Shown: positions 49,983 to 62,296 of the stretch, one piece after another | Position numbering within the stretch: the first letter of the stretch is position 1 | How the letters are laid out: each line of letters begins with the position of its first letter | Source: Triticum aestivum | Lineage: Eukaryota; Streptophyta; Magnoliopsida; Poales; Poaceae | NCBI RefSeq assembly: GCF_018294505.1 | Contig: NC_057808.1 | Coordinates: 357,480,696-357,544,695 of the forward strand | Direction: 5' to 3' | Length of the DNA stretch: 64,000 nt | Notes under the pieces: model-generated | Databases searched by the model: none | Seen by the model: the letters and a program-made list of their open reading frames with translations, nothing else | What the model was told of the DNA's origin: nothing | Made by a program: the position numbers and the translations under genes

Positions 49983-50249
49983 TTGGAATAAAGGATTTAT
50001 CCATGTATATCTTGTGTTGCAACTTGTGTGTCGATTTGTGCTAGTTTTTCTTGTGTTCCTTCTCATTCCCCACACGTTCTTCCTCAAATTCTCATCCAAT
50101 TCGTGAAGATGGGTCCGCCGTTATGGTTTTCCCTGTGTCAATAGGGTAGGTATTGCATGCAACATGCTCTAGCCAAAGTTATATAGATTCATCGTAAGTA
50201 GCCTTTCACCTTCCCACCGCATGTATGATATCGTTATGGCCATAAACTC
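49835..50249. repeat. intergenic with (CT)n microsatellite
   Basis: A pure CT tract of about 32 bp lies at 49946-49977. The remainder has no recognised feature. Confidence 0.7.
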
Positions 50250-50436
50250 ATTTCTCTAGACATCAAGTAATAGTGACGCTGACACATTCTTGTTCAGCAG
50301 TAGGTCCCCAAAGACCAAAGAACCTTCAGTATCTAATCACAGAGCCTTTGTCACACCATCTCCAGTCCTGAAATTCTCCGTATTCCAGGCAACAGTGGAC
50401 ATCGAAGGGGGTGTGACGAATACTTCTAGAGTCGGA

Positions 50437-52509
50437 TTTTTTTTTTGAAACGGAGGCAAAAGATTTGCCTCATCGATTAATTAAGCAGAAGAGAATTGCC
50501 CAGTTAATTAACAAAAAGCCGGGCGAAAACCGATACAAACCCACATGTGGACTACAGAACATGCAACCCCATAACCACATAATTAACCTGACAACCAAAC
50601 CCAACACGCAACGACCATCAACCCTAACACTGTTACATCGCAAAGAAGACCCCAACGAGAGTGCCTCGCTAAAGACCACGGTCATCACCAGAATCCACTG
50701 AGTCATCAAGCTGCTGCGGACGCCTTTCCTGTGGTGCCACTCTTCTTTGCTTTGCTCATGAGAGCCTCCTCCACAATCGTCTTGCCAGATCCAGGGCTAG
50801 CCCTCTCCAAACGTTTGAGCAAACTATGAATCTCAATCTGAAAGTGAATCTCATCAACCTTGTCGCGCACAGACGCCTCTTGCCTCACGGCCACATGCGA
50901 GTCAGTGACCGCAACGTTGGAACCTCCACGGTCCACAGAGGTGAGCGGCTGGCTGGGTGCTGAAGGATCGGGCGCCAACATACTAACTGCCTCAACATCA
51001 TCAGCCACAGGTACCACCGACACAATGGGCTCAGGCGCCACCGACACAATGGGCTCAGGCGCCACCGACACAATGGACTCAGGCGCCTCCAGTTGCTCAC
51101 ATGACAAAGGTGAATCATGTCCCTCACACGAGGTCATTGGCGCGTCGACCTCCATATGCTCCACAGACAGAGGCGAAGCAGGTCTCACACATAGCTGCTG
51201 AAGCTCGGGCATGATCTGCAGCACAGGGGTGACGACCCCGGCGATGGCCTTGCCCTCAGCAGTAGCCGACACAAGGGGCGAAGACACTAGCGAAGAACTG
51301 ACCCCAATACGAGGGGAGAAACAACCGAAGAGCTCTGTCCCCTTGTCTCCCATGGAACCAACACTAGGAACAACAGGAGGCCACAGCGTCGGAGCAGTCG
51401 ACAACATAGCCGGCACGAGGGAGAGCTTGGTTAGAGCAGCCTCTGCCCGCTCCAGAAAGCTCCCAACATGTGCCATCAAGCCTTGCATCATGTTGGACTG
51501 ATCTGCCGGAGTGGATTGTAGCTCCACATTAGACGGGGTAGCCGAGCCAACAATACCGGAGATGACAGACGCCCAAGACCCACGACGAAGCGCCTCGGAG
51601 GGAAGTGCAGACTTCATTGGACATTCACAGGAAGCTGGAGCTTGACGATGCTGGATGTCGAGGCGCAGCATGACAAGGCATGCCAACGAGCTGAGTGGAC
51701 GCCAGGGGTTGCGTCACTCGCGTGCAAGGTGGCCATTCTGCAAACATCGGGAGCACCGAAGGGGATCTCTGCAAACAGCCGCACGGTGCCCAGGAGCAAG
51801 GCATCTACCATAAAGCCAAGCAGGAATGGGGCGAGCAGCCAATGTCAGGGCCGGTGATGCCGGATGCGGCGGACCTCACCGCGGCACTGCCAACCATCTC
51901 TTGTGTCCGGCCCGTGCCCCATGCACGCCTCGGCGGAGTCGGAGTCGATGGCCTTGGCAGCAGCCGGTGGAGTCCGGTGGCCCAGCTCCTCACTATCGTC
52001 CTCGTCCTCGTCTTCATCAGCAGCGGAAGCCCACAACACAGAATGCGGCCGGTGGGTCAGCTGGTCTGCACTGGCCGAGGCCAAAGGCGTCTGCAATGCC
52101 ATCTCCACATCTTCATCCTCATCGGGTTCGAGACCACGTGATGCCGTGACAGAAGCGGCCAGTAGAGCCAGAGCAGCAGACTTGCCTGGGGGCACCTCCA
52201 TGGAAACGCCGCCAATTAATGCGCGCCGGCCCAGCGCAGCTTGCCCCTGATCCAAATCGGGCCGAGCATCATACGAGGATTGCTGCAGGACGGGGAGGTG
52301 GCCAGCTCGGGAGAAACGGCCACCAGCGGCCGGGGCGGCCTTGCGGGAGGCAAGGGCAGCCACGGCGAGCGCGGCGACGGCGGGAGGCGACGGCGGCGCT
52401 GGGGGCGTGGGGCCGGCACCTGGCACGGAGGTGGCGGCAGCCACTGCTGGAGTTGCTGCAGACATAGGCCGGGTGCGCTGGAGGAGCGCCATGGCGCCAA
52501 AGCTTCTGC
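50437..52509 (-). mobile_element. retroposon nested in the LINE fragment, ORF1-like coding
   Basis: 2.07 kb in minus orientation with a poly(A) tail (T run at 50437-50446) and a 9-bp direct repeat AGAGTCGGA on both sides (50428-50436 and 52510-52518). Immediately before the tail is a hairpin GAGGCAAA-TC-TTTTGCCTC. It carries decayed protein-coding sequence but no reverse transcriptase. It may be a LINE reduced to an ORF1-like part, or a non-autonomous family. Confidence 0.85.
50706..52492 (-). pseudogene. ORF1-like protein of the nested retroposon, broken
   Basis: The minus-strand frame from 52492 encodes an Ala/Pro-rich protein with an acidic DEDEDEDD stretch and stops at 51845. Coding continues in the same frame from 51811 (LLLGTVRLFAEIPFGAPDVC) to about 51614. 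The frame 51686-50706 covers 326 codons with SLLKRLERASPGSGK and a KAKKSG end. The last part has three copies of an 8-residue unit (P-I-V-S-V-A-P-E) from a 24-bp tandem repeat at about 51010-51085. At least one stop and one frame change separate the parts. No domain is recognised with confidence; the ORF1 role is inferred from position in a poly(A) element. Confidence 0.45.
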
Positions 52510-53085
52510 AGAGTCGGAATTACAAAGCGAGCACTGGGAGCTAGTATGTATGTGTCGACTGGCAAGAACTCCCAAGCATGGGATTGCTCCCATGAGAGAC
52601 CTCCAACAATGGATCTTTGCTGAAATTTTGAGCGACCAGATAATACTCCAAAGTGGACTCACTCTCAACACATCAAACATATGTGTCCTTATTAGTTTAT
52701 TACAATCATGCGGGTGGTCCCATTCAGAATGGTATGCACTTCTGACTAAGAACATGCCTTTTTCTGTTATAATGCCAAGACATGAAGTCTTCCATCATGC
52801 CGGTAGCTAAAGGAATATTAAGGAAACATCCCCAAATGATCTATTCATCCTACACCCTGGATTCAATATTTATCAACTCATAAACTTTTGTTAGAACAAT
52901 GTTTCCTCCCCTCATCATTAGTTTCCATATCAGGCTACTAAATACCCATGAGTCGGTCCCAAATGTTGATTTGTGTTCCACTTTCCACGTTTGAAAGTCT
53001 ATATCCGGCCCACAAGCTTCGCAAGGTGTACGAACTCCCTTTCTTCAAGCCACAATTTTGTTATGAAAAGGTCTTCAATCTATTA

Positions 53086-53188
53086 CTTCCTCCGATCCAT
53101 ATTGATCATCACTGAAATGAATGTATCTATGCGTATTTCAGTGCTGGATGCACCAGTTTAAGGGACAATTAATATGGATCAGAGCGAG
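53086..53188. mobile_element. Stowaway MITE
   Basis: 103 bp with ends CTTCCTCCGATCCATATTGA and the inverted TTAATATGGATCAGAGCGAG, flanked by TA (53084-53085 and 53189-53190). Non-coding. Confidence 0.82.
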
Positions 53189-53190
53189 TA

Positions 53191-53654
53191 TAAAGGTTCA
53201 CCAGGAATACAAAAGCACCCCAGACATAACAAAGATTACATTAAGGTCCTTGGACCACCGGACGACCACTCCCGCCGCTAGAATGAGCCGCCGATGTCTT
53301 GCTGCCACCGCTCCCATATCAGAGCCGACCTGACCTCGCTAGTGACATCCGAAAAGTCTTCATACACGTGGTCCTAACGACCAGCGCCCTAGAGTCGTAG
53401 TCATTGTCATTCAACCCTTGAATCGATTCGAAGAACATGACACTAAATCTTGCCTTCGCATGCGCAAGGAGAAACCCTAACCTCGCCGGTCCGAGTAGCC
53501 GATAGAAATCTACTCTGAAGCTTCGTTTAATCCTTCCAGACAAACAAACTTGAGAAGGATAGGAGCTCGGAAGGCCAATTTTGAGATGAAGCGTTATCAT
53601 CTATGCAAACACCACCCCTGCGAGGACTAAAACACTAACATATATACTACTAAT
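53191..53654. other. intergenic or decayed retroposon
   Basis: Minus-strand reading suggests retroposon-like sequence, but I cannot fix ends or a target duplication. The short ORFs have no domain. Confidence 0.35.
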
Positions 53655-54244
53655 TGAAGGAAATATGCCCTAGAGGCAATAATAAAGTTGTTATTTTATA
53701 TTTCCTTATTCATGATAAATGTTTATTATCGATGCTAGAACTGTATTGATCGAAAACCTAAATACATGTGTGAATACATAGACAAACATTGAGTCCCTAG
53801 TGAGCCTCTACTTGACTAGCTCGTCGATCAAAGATGGTTAAGGTTTCCTGACCATGGACATGAGTTGTCATTTGATAACAGGGTCACATCATTAGGAGAA
53901 TGATGTGATGGACAAGACCCATCCGTTAGCTTAGCATATTGATCATTCAGTTTTATTGCTATTGCTTTCTTCATGTCAAATACATATTCCTTCGACTATG
54001 AGATTATGCAACTCCCGAATACCGGAGGAATGCCTTGTGTGCTATCAAACATCACAACGTAACTGGGTGATCATAAAGATGCTCTACAGGTATCTCCGAA
54101 GGTGTTTGTTGGTTTGGCATAGATCGAGATTAGGATTTGTCACTCCGAGTATCGGAGAGGTATCTCTGGGCCCTCTCGGTAATGCACATCATAAGAAGCC
54201 TTGCAAGCAAAGTGACTAATGAGTTAGTTGCAGGATGATGTATT
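53655..54244 (+). mobile_element. 5' part of a BARE/WIS/Angela LTR, interrupted
   Basis: Begins TGAAGGAAATATGCCCTAG and follows the first 590 bp of the solo LTR at 29957 closely, including GAATACCGGAGGAATGCC and GTATCTCTGGGCCCTCTCGG. It breaks off at GATGATGTATT, where the copia element at 54245 begins. The remainder should lie past that element's far end, outside the window. Confidence 0.9.
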
Positions 54245-55580
54245 TGTAAGTGCATCTAGTGCCACCCCTAGTTGGTTTTGGAGTATTGACGACAAACTTG
54301 GTTGAGGGACTAATGTGTTTGTGAGAATTGCAGGATAACACAGATAGTAGTCCAGTATTGATTCGCTTTACCTACCAGAGATGACACCTAAAAATGTGTG
54401 AAGCCATTGAAGACAATGGTGGTCAGTGAAGATATTCACAACGAAGATTATGACTTGAGAAGACATTCACATGAAGACTATGGAATGCGAAGACATAGTT
54501 GTTTCGTAGTTTTATTTTCTTCTTTGTTGAGTCATAGGAACCACCGTACTGTTAAGTGGGGTCCAAGTGAACAAAGTCAGAGTGACTGATGTGATGCTCA
54601 ACCAAATCCTATGTCTTCAAGCGAAGACAATGAGAGCAAATCTTATCCAGAGCTGGATGAGTCAGCTTTACTTGTAGCCCAAGTCAAGCTGCCGCGTGTG
54701 TTTGAAATCTGACCGTTGGACACGTGTCAGTTCCTTAGTGACCCAGGGTCATTTTGGACAAATCAGGTTGGGTTGCCTCCTGGCTATAAATAGCCCACCC
54801 CCTACACCATAAATTGGTGGCTGCTCAGAGTTAGTGCACGGCTTTTGTCGTTTGAGAGCAACCCACCTCCGAAGCATTTGAGAGAGAGAGATCCTTGCGA
54901 GGACAAAGCCCAAAACACCCAGAGCCAAAGAGTGTTAGGCATCACTGAAGTCTTTATGTCCGCGTGATCTGAAGACTTGTTACACTTGAGGACTGTGAAT
55001 CCTCCAGCCGGTTAGGCATCACGTTCTGAGCATCCAAGAGCCATTGTGGATTGCCAGTGAATGAAGTCTGTGAAGGTTTGGAAGTCTACCTTGAAGACTT
55101 ACCAGAGTGATTGCGCGAGGACTAAGTGTTCTTAGCTCAAGGGGAATAAGGTGAAGACGTGGTCTTCTGAGTTGAATCTCAGCCTCCCTAACCAGACTTA
55201 CAGTTGTCACAACAACTGGAACTGGTCTACCAAATCCTTGTCCTCACCAAGCAACTGGTTCTATCCTTCTCATCTCTTTACTTTATAGTTTGTCTTCCTG
55301 AAGTCATTGCCTGCTTGCATGATCTAATTGTCTTCACTGTGTGAATACTGTTGTTGTCTGGCTTCATACTATCTTCCGCCTGATCCATACTACCTAGCTG
55401 TTGATAGTCTTCGTGCTTTCACTTCATTGCTTACTTGATTCTGGCTTGTCTAGTGTAGTGTACCTTCTGCTGCATATCAATAGGTTCATTTCTACTATTT
55501 GTCTTCAAAGTCCTCGTGTTTTGAAGACCTTCATAAAAATCGCCTATTCACCCCTCTCTAGTCGATAACTAGCACTTTCA
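54245..55580 (+). repeat. 5' LTR of the copia element
   Basis: 1336 bp, starting TGTAAGTGCATCTAGTGCC and ending CACTTTCA before the primer-binding site. TATAAATA at 54785-54792 is the likely promoter box, so U3 is about 560 bp. Words of the type (T)GAAGAC/GTCTTC recur throughout, densest at 54400-54500. The same LTR family occurs reversed at 307-480. Confidence 0.88.
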
Positions 55581-55582
55581 AT

Positions 55583-55596
55583 TGGTATCAGAGCCA
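55583..55596 (+). other. primer-binding site (initiator Met tRNA)
   Basis: TGGTATCAGAGCC two bases after the LTR is complementary to the 3' end of initiator methionine tRNA, the usual primer of plant copia elements. Confidence 0.9.
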
Positions 55597-55646
55597 GGTG
55601 CTCCCTTGTTCTATGTGATTGGGTTTAACCACCTGGAGTTTTAGCT

Positions 55647-58157
55647 ATGTCGACTGCAGGGATAATAAAAGTCTCTGCTGCGTGCCCTATCTTCGATGGC
55701 ACTGATTACCCCTACTGGAAGAATAAGATGCTTATGCATCTTGAAGCCATTGACGTCGACCTCTGGTATGTCGTCAAGAACGGCGTTCCCAAGGTCGGTG
55801 AAGTTGTCACCGCTGCTGATGTCAAGAGGTTCATTCAACTGGACTCGACCGCCAAGAACATCATCTGTGGTCATCTAACCAAAGGACAGTATGGCCGTGT
55901 GAGTGCTCTGGAAACTGCGAAGCTAGTCTGGGACTGGCTCTCCAAGGTCAACGAAGGCGTCTCAACCCAGAGAGACTCAAGGATTGATGTTCTTCACAAC
56001 CTCTTCAACCGCTTCAAGAGGAACGACAATGAGAATGTCCAGCTCACGTTTGATCGCCTCACTGATATCACAAATGAGCTTCGCGCACTTGGCGCCACTG
56101 AGATCACCAAGCACGAAATCGTCAAGAAGCTCATGAGATCACTTGACAGCTCATTCGAAACCCTGGCCCTGATGATTCAAGAATGTCCTGACTTCAAGAC
56201 TCTCGATCCATCTGACATACTTGAGAGGCTCAACACACATGAGTTCCAGTTATCTAAGAAGAGAGATATCTATGGTCCCAACTATGGACGAACTCGCGCT
56301 TTATCTGAAGAAGAATATGACTGCAGTTCTAGGGATCCTGAAGACATTGGAAAAGAGCTTGCTATGCTTGTGAAGAAGTTCCAGAAGTTCACCAAGAAGA
56401 AAGGCTTCAGAAAGTCTTCAAGATCCAGCTCAAGAAATGATGAAGCTTCTACTCATGACCACAAGAAGAGGACATGCCACAAATGCAAGAAACCTGGTCA
56501 CTACATCTCTGAGTGTCCATAGTGGGACAATGAGACCAAGAAGAAGAAGAGCAAGGAATATGATTTTGATGACAAGAAGAAGAAGAAATCCTCAAAGTCT
56601 TCTTCCAAGTCTTCGTCGAAGTCTTCATAACACAAGAAGAGCTCATCAAGCAAGGCTCATGTGTTTGTTGGCAAGGAGATGGATTCAGAGGAGGAGTCTG
56701 CTTCTGAGGAGGCAGAGGTGGAGTCTGAAGAGCAATCTGATTCAGGCGTGGCAAGCCTGGCTCTAGCTTCAGCCTATGTCGCCAAGTCCATCTTCAACAC
56801 TGAAGACAATGGCCCCATCACCAACGCTGATGCTAATGATGAGGATGACTCTGCTCCCACCTACTACTTCATGGCACGAGGTGCCAAGGTAAACTCACGC
56901 GATGCTTACTTTCAAACATCTAGTGAAGATGACTCTAAATGTGAAACTAAACCTAGCTACAAAACACTTGCTAAAATTGAAATTGAACAACAAACTGCTA
57001 TGGAACATATTCAAAAGTTGGTAGACAAAAGCGATGACTTGTTGGACGTGGAAATGACCCGATCTCAGTACTTAATTGAAGACATCAAAAATCTTCACGT
57101 TAAGTACGAGGAACTTGAAAGTCGTCATGAAACGCTCTCAACTACTCATGAAAAGCTTTCCTATGATTATATTCAAAGGAAGCAAGAACTTGAGAACTTG
57201 AGAGCGACTCATGAAGATCTTCAGAAAGAGAATGAGTCACTTCGCGCTCAACAGATCAAATCCGCTCAGGAAGGATTTGAACCACCATGTCTAAAATTTC
57301 TTGAGCGTGATAATGCTGTCTCCATTGCTGAATGTTCTACTGCTGCTACTGTTGCAATATCTTCAACTGCTGGCGTGGTAACTAACCCCTCTACTGAGGA
57401 TACCACTACTATTGCTGATGAGAATGCCAGGTTGAAGACATTGCTTGAGACAGGAATGTACAAAAGTCTCAAAGGGCATCAGACACTATGTGATGTCCTC
57501 AATAAATAGATTCTGAACCGAAACCCTAGGAAAGAGGGTGTTGGGTTCGAGAGGAAAATGAATATTGATGGTTCTTACTGGAAGCCTGAGCAGTACCCCA
57601 ATACCACATGGGTCGCTGCAAAGGGACCTTCAGTGGATCCATCCACTTTATCTGGCTTCACTGGTGCTAACCCGATTATCATTGATGAATCCTTTGATGC
57701 AAACTATAAACTATTTAAGAATCAGAATGGTGAAGTGTCTGCGAGGTATATTGGTACTAACTGCAGGAATGGACCACCTTTGAAGAAGATCTAGGTGCCC
57801 AAAAGTTGTCTTGAGAAACTTCCTGTGAATGTCATCATGACACCACCTGGGAAGAAGACTAACCCCAGACCAAAGGCTTCATATGGTCCAAAGGCTTCAT
57901 ACAGACAGAGGACTCACCAGAGTCACCCTAACGCCAATGTTTTGCAGGGAAACCATACTCAGGCTTATGAATATGAGCGTGTTTCATCAAACCGCTATGT
58001 TCATAAGACCAAGAACTTTTCTGCTTATTCTTATGAGTATTATTCACCTCCTGCAAGGCTATTTGATAGGGCTCCAAAATCGAAGTTCTCAGATGCTGCA
58101 CTTAGACTCATTGCTTCTAAGCCACCCCTGAAGATGTGGGTGGTTAAGAAAAATTAA
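55647..58157 (+). pseudogene. copia gag with zinc knuckle and coiled coil, four stops
   Basis: A single frame of 836 sense-codon positions. The N-terminal part has FDGTDYPYWKNKM and retrotransposon-gag features (LTFDRLTDITNELRALG). A CCHC knuckle reads CHKCKKPGHYISEC near residue 280, followed by Lys/Ser-rich and acidic linkers and a probable coiled coil (about residues 440-540: KLVDKSDDLL, LHVKYEELESRHETL, QELENLRATHEDLQKEN). The C-terminal part ends PLKMWVVKKN. Four in-frame stops break it: 56520, 56628, 57507 and 57792, each one base from a sense codon. Together with pol in another frame, this fits a SIRE-type layout. Confidence 0.88.
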
Positions 58158-58159
58158 CT

Positions 58160-61100
58160 CTCTTTTGTAGGGAAAGGTCTCCAGTCGGAAATCAAAGGCG
58201 TCTGATGCTTATGCTGGGGACCTAAAACATCTTGTGGGGCACAAGATAAAATGCCCAAATGGTCTTACTATGTATTTCGTTACAGGATTCCTTGACAAAC
58301 ATCCTATTTATCCTAACCAAGATCTGAACTTTCATAATCCGCTTGTTCGTCAAATGTTTATGCTTCACAATACCCTTGGTGAAGCCTATCCCCCAAACTG
58401 CACTGTAGGGTATGACACCAAAGGCTGCAGAATGGATTATGGACAGTGGATGCACTAACCACATGTCTGGTGATCAAAGTCTTCTCATGGATTCAACCCT
58501 ACGTCCATCTGAAAAGAGTCACATCACATTTGCTGACACTGGTAAAAGCAAGGTATTGGGTCTAGGTAGAGTTGCAATCTCAAAGGATCGGCACATGGAT
58601 AAAGTGATGCTTGTTGAATCCCTTGGTTTAAACTTAATGTCTGTATCAATGCTTTGTGATCTGAACATGATTGTGACATTTGGAAAATATCGTTGCCTTG
58701 TTCTTATGGAATTTGACAAATCTCTAGTCTTTGAAGGGTATCGAAAAGACGATCTGTACATGGTAGATTTCTCAGCAGGACCACAGTTGGCCGTATGTCT
58801 TCTAGCAAAAGCTTCAGAGTGCTGGCTTTGGCATCGAAGGCTAGGGCATGCTGGCATGAGGAACTTGTACACTCTCGCGAAGAAGAAGCATCTCATAGGC
58901 ATCAAGGGCGTCAAGTTCAAGAAGGATCATCTGTGTGGTGCATGCGAAGCTGGGAGGATGACTAGGGCCAAGCATCCCTCGAAGACAATCATGACGACGT
59001 CCCGTCCCTTCGAGCTGCTTCACATGGACTTATTTGGCCCTACTCACCACTCTACCCTTACTACCACTACTTGCCTCTATGGTTTCGTTATTGTTGATGA
59101 TTACTCAAGATATACATGGGTGCACATAATCCTCCACAAGAATGAAGTGCAGGATGTCTTCAGACGATTCGCCAATCGTGCCATGACGAACTATGGCATC
59201 AAGATCAAGCACATCAGGAGTGATAACGGCACAAAATTCAAGAACACCGGCCTCGACACTTATCTTGATACATTGGGCATCACACATGAGTTCTCAGCTC
59301 CATACACACCTCAGCAGAATGGCATCGTGGAGCGCAAGAATAGAACCCTCATTGAGATGGCACGGACGATGCTTGATGAGTACAAGACTCCAAGAAAGTT
59401 CTGGCCTGAAGCCATTGATACTGCATGCCACATCATCAACCGTGTTTATCTTCGCAAGCTTCTAAAGAAGACATCATATGAGCTACTAACTGGTAAGAAG
59501 CCAAACGTCAGCTACTTCAGAGTATTTGGTGCTAGGTGTTGGATCAAGGATCCACATCACACTTCAAAATTTGCACCGAAAGCACATGAAGGCTTTATGC
59601 TTGGCTACGGAAAGGATTCGCACTCCTACAGAGTCTTCAACCTCTTTCACTATAAAGTGGTTGAAACCGTGGATGTGCGGTTCAATGAGACTAATGGCTC
59701 GCAAAGAGAGCACCTGCCAAATGTGCTAGATGAAGCCTCACCAAGTGAATCTATCAAGCTTATGGGTACTGGAGAAATCATACCTTCAGAGGCACAGGCT
59801 GAAGAGGAAATCATTATTTCTGCACCTAATCAACCCGAAGACTCTGCCCAAACTGAAGCCAATCCTAAAAATGAAGACAATGATCAGCAAGGGCAAAATC
59901 TTTGTCCAGTTTATCCTCGTGTTGCAAATGAAGTACAGATTGAGAAGATAATCGATAGCATCAATGCACCTGGTCCACTCACTCGTTCAAGAGGAACACA
60001 ACTAGCAAATTTCTGTGGGCACTTTGCATTTGTCTCTATATCTGAACCCAAGAAAGTTGATGAAGCCTTGATGGAACCTGAATGGATTCAAGCTATGCAA
60101 GAAGAGCTTCAACAGTTCGAACTAAACAATGTATGGGCATTGGTTAAGCGTCCTGATCCTCGCAAGCACAATATCATAGGCACCAAATGGATCTATCGCA
60201 ACAAACAAGATGAGCATGGTCAAGTCATCAGAAACAAGGCTCATCTCGTTGCTCAAGGTTACACTCAAGTAGAAGGGATTGACTTCGATGAAACATTTGC
60301 TCCCGTGCCTAGGCTTGAAGCCATTCGCATACTGCTAGCCTATGCCAACCATCACAACATTCTTCTGTATCAAATGGATGTAAAGAGTGCCTTTCTCAAT
60401 GGCAAAATTGAAGAAGTGTATGTTTCTCAACCACCTGGTTTCGAAGACCCAAAGCATGGACATGGTATACAAGCTCGAAAAGGTATTGTATGGCCTCAAA
60501 CAATCCCCCCGTGCTTGGTATGACACTCTCAAAGACTTCTGAAGAGCAAAGGCTTCAAATCTGGTTCCCTGGATCCCACACTCTTCACGAAGACATATGA
60601 TGGTGAACTGTTTGTGTGCCAGATCTATGTGGATGACATTATCTTCGGATGCACTAACAAGAAATACAATGATGAGTTTGGACATATGATGCAAGAGCAA
60701 TATCAGATGTCCATGATGGGTGAGCTGAAATTCTTCCTCGGCCTTCAAATCCGTCAGCAGAGCAATGACATCTTCATATCTCAAGAGAAATACCTCAAAG
60801 ATTTCCTGAAGAAGTTTGGAATGCAAGATTGCAAAGAATACACTACGCCAATGCCAACCAAAAGTCATCTGGGCCCCGACGACAATGGTACAGAGTTCGA
60901 TCAAAAGGTATATCGCTCCATGATTGGTTGTTTACTCTATTTATGTGCATCTAGGCCAGATATAATGCTTATCGTTTGCATGTTTGCCCGATTCCAAGTG
61001 GCACCAAAAGGAATCGCATCACTTAGCTGTGAAGCGAATTCTCTGATATTTGGCTTACACCCCAACACTAGGATTATGGTATCCAAAGGGCTCAGAGTTT

Positions 61101-61580
61101 GATCTAGTTGGATTCTCAGATGCTGATTATGCTGGTGACAAGGTTGATCGCAAGTCCACATCAGGCACATGTCACTTTCTTGGACGATCTCTTGTCTGTT
61201 GGTCTTTGAAGAAGCAGAACTGTGTATCCCTCTCCACTGCTGAATCTGAATACATTGCTGCTGGATCTTGCTGCGCTCAGCTTCTATGGATGAAGCAAAC
61301 TCTCAAGGACTATGGCATTCACCTGAAGCAAGTGCCACTCTACTGCCATAATGAAAGCGCCATCAAGATTGCCAACAACCCAGTCCAGCACCCGAAGACA
61401 AAGCACATTCAAATCTGTCATCACTTTCTCAGAGATCATGTCATGAAGGAAGATATTGATATCATTCATGTCAATACTGAGGAGCAATTGGCAGATATCT
61501 TCACAAAGCCCTTGGATGAGAAAAGGTTTTTCAAGTTGCGGTGTGAGCTAAATATCTTAGAATCCTCAAATGTCCTGTAA
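58160..61580 (+). pseudogene. copia pol: protease, integrase, RT, RNase H, frameshifted
   Basis: Protease motif [13 protein letters not shown] near the start of the long frame (58412-60523). The integrase has a zinc-binding HRRLGHAG...[20 protein letters not shown] and [13 protein letters not shown] blocks are [42 protein letters not shown], then after frame changes IYVDDIIFG. RNase H has LSTAESEYIAAGSCCAQLLW, CHNESAIKIA (the usual Asp is His) and QLADIFTKPLDEKRF. Frameshifts lie near 60466 and 60540, and again near 61010. The stretch 58160-58411 also has stops in the pol frame. Ends at 61580. Confidence 0.92.
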
Positions 61581-62288
61581 TTGGACACACATCCTAATGC
61601 TTATGCACGTTGATGACTTAGATGTGCAACACACGAAGTAACATATATCTTCAATCAATGAAGACATACACTCCAAGTGTGAATACATTAACGCGGAATT
61701 TGACTTCGGAGCGCCATGATAATTTTGCGCCGTGTCTGGGTCTAATACTTCCTATACGGTGGGTAATGCCACCAGCAAACTCTTATTGAAGTGTTTCATT
61801 TGGCGTCATAATTGCATATTCTTCGCATTTGGTTTGTCTTCAACATTGATTTGACTTCGAGGTTTATCTTTGCAATGTTGAGTTGGTCTGATATATAAAT
61901 ATATATGTGTGTTCTGTCCTCTACATCATTCACTTATAGCTATGTCTTCATACTTTATTTTTTATCTAAGTGAATGTGATCGGACCCTAACCCCCTCTGT
62001 GCTTCTACCTCAAATTCTATCTACCCAAGTCATATGCAGTCTGTTGAAACCTGTCAAATGTCTTCTCTGAGTCCTTGTCAGCAGAAGACATAGAGACAAA
62101 CATTTAAATCTGTTTTTAATGCCACATCCTTTTTGCCTGAATACCAGAGAAGCCAGAACGACCACCCGACAATCCAGGCGTGCGTGGGAACATGGAACAA
62201 CTTCCAATAAGTTGCATGCAGGCCACGTGTCCTTCAGATGTGAACCGCCAGGGGCACCTGCATAATTACGTTGTGCAGTCCCTTTCCT

Positions 62289-62296
62289 TATAAATA
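62289..62296 (+). promoter_or_regulatory. TATA box upstream of the extra 3' ORF
   Basis: TATAAATA at 62289-62296, about 710 bp after the pol stop. It precedes a leader-like stretch rich in CT and then CG (62320-62460). A good donor (CTGCG/GTAATTG at 62546) and an acceptor (TGTCACAG/GTACATG at 62869) follow, so the extra ORF may have its own promoter and a spliced leader. Sequence-based prediction only. Confidence 0.45.

Larger units (their letters stand above)
50250..53085 (-). pseudogene. LINE fragment (zf-RVT region), split by a retroposon
   Basis: On the minus strand 53080-52519 reads, with frameshifts and stops, through SYTLRSLWAGY, GTQINIWD, VYELINIESRV, DFMSWHYN, then FLVRSAYHSEW, WSLKISAKIHCWRSLMGAIP and CSLC. 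The frame resumes at 50427 with IRHTPF-like coding and fades by about 50250. This is the region between reverse transcriptase and RNase H of an L1-type LINE. Its C-x-x-C...H motif is cut by the insertion 50437-52509. No catalytic RT part remains. The lower boundary is approximate. Confidence 0.75.

Noticed and set aside
52216..52755. A single 179-codon minus-strand gene
   Set aside because: It is a chance fusion of LINE zinc-region sequence with the inserted retroposon across the AGAGTCGGA junction.
60335..60904. 189-codon minus-strand ORF
   Set aside because: Antisense to the reverse transcriptase and following pol sequence of the copia element.
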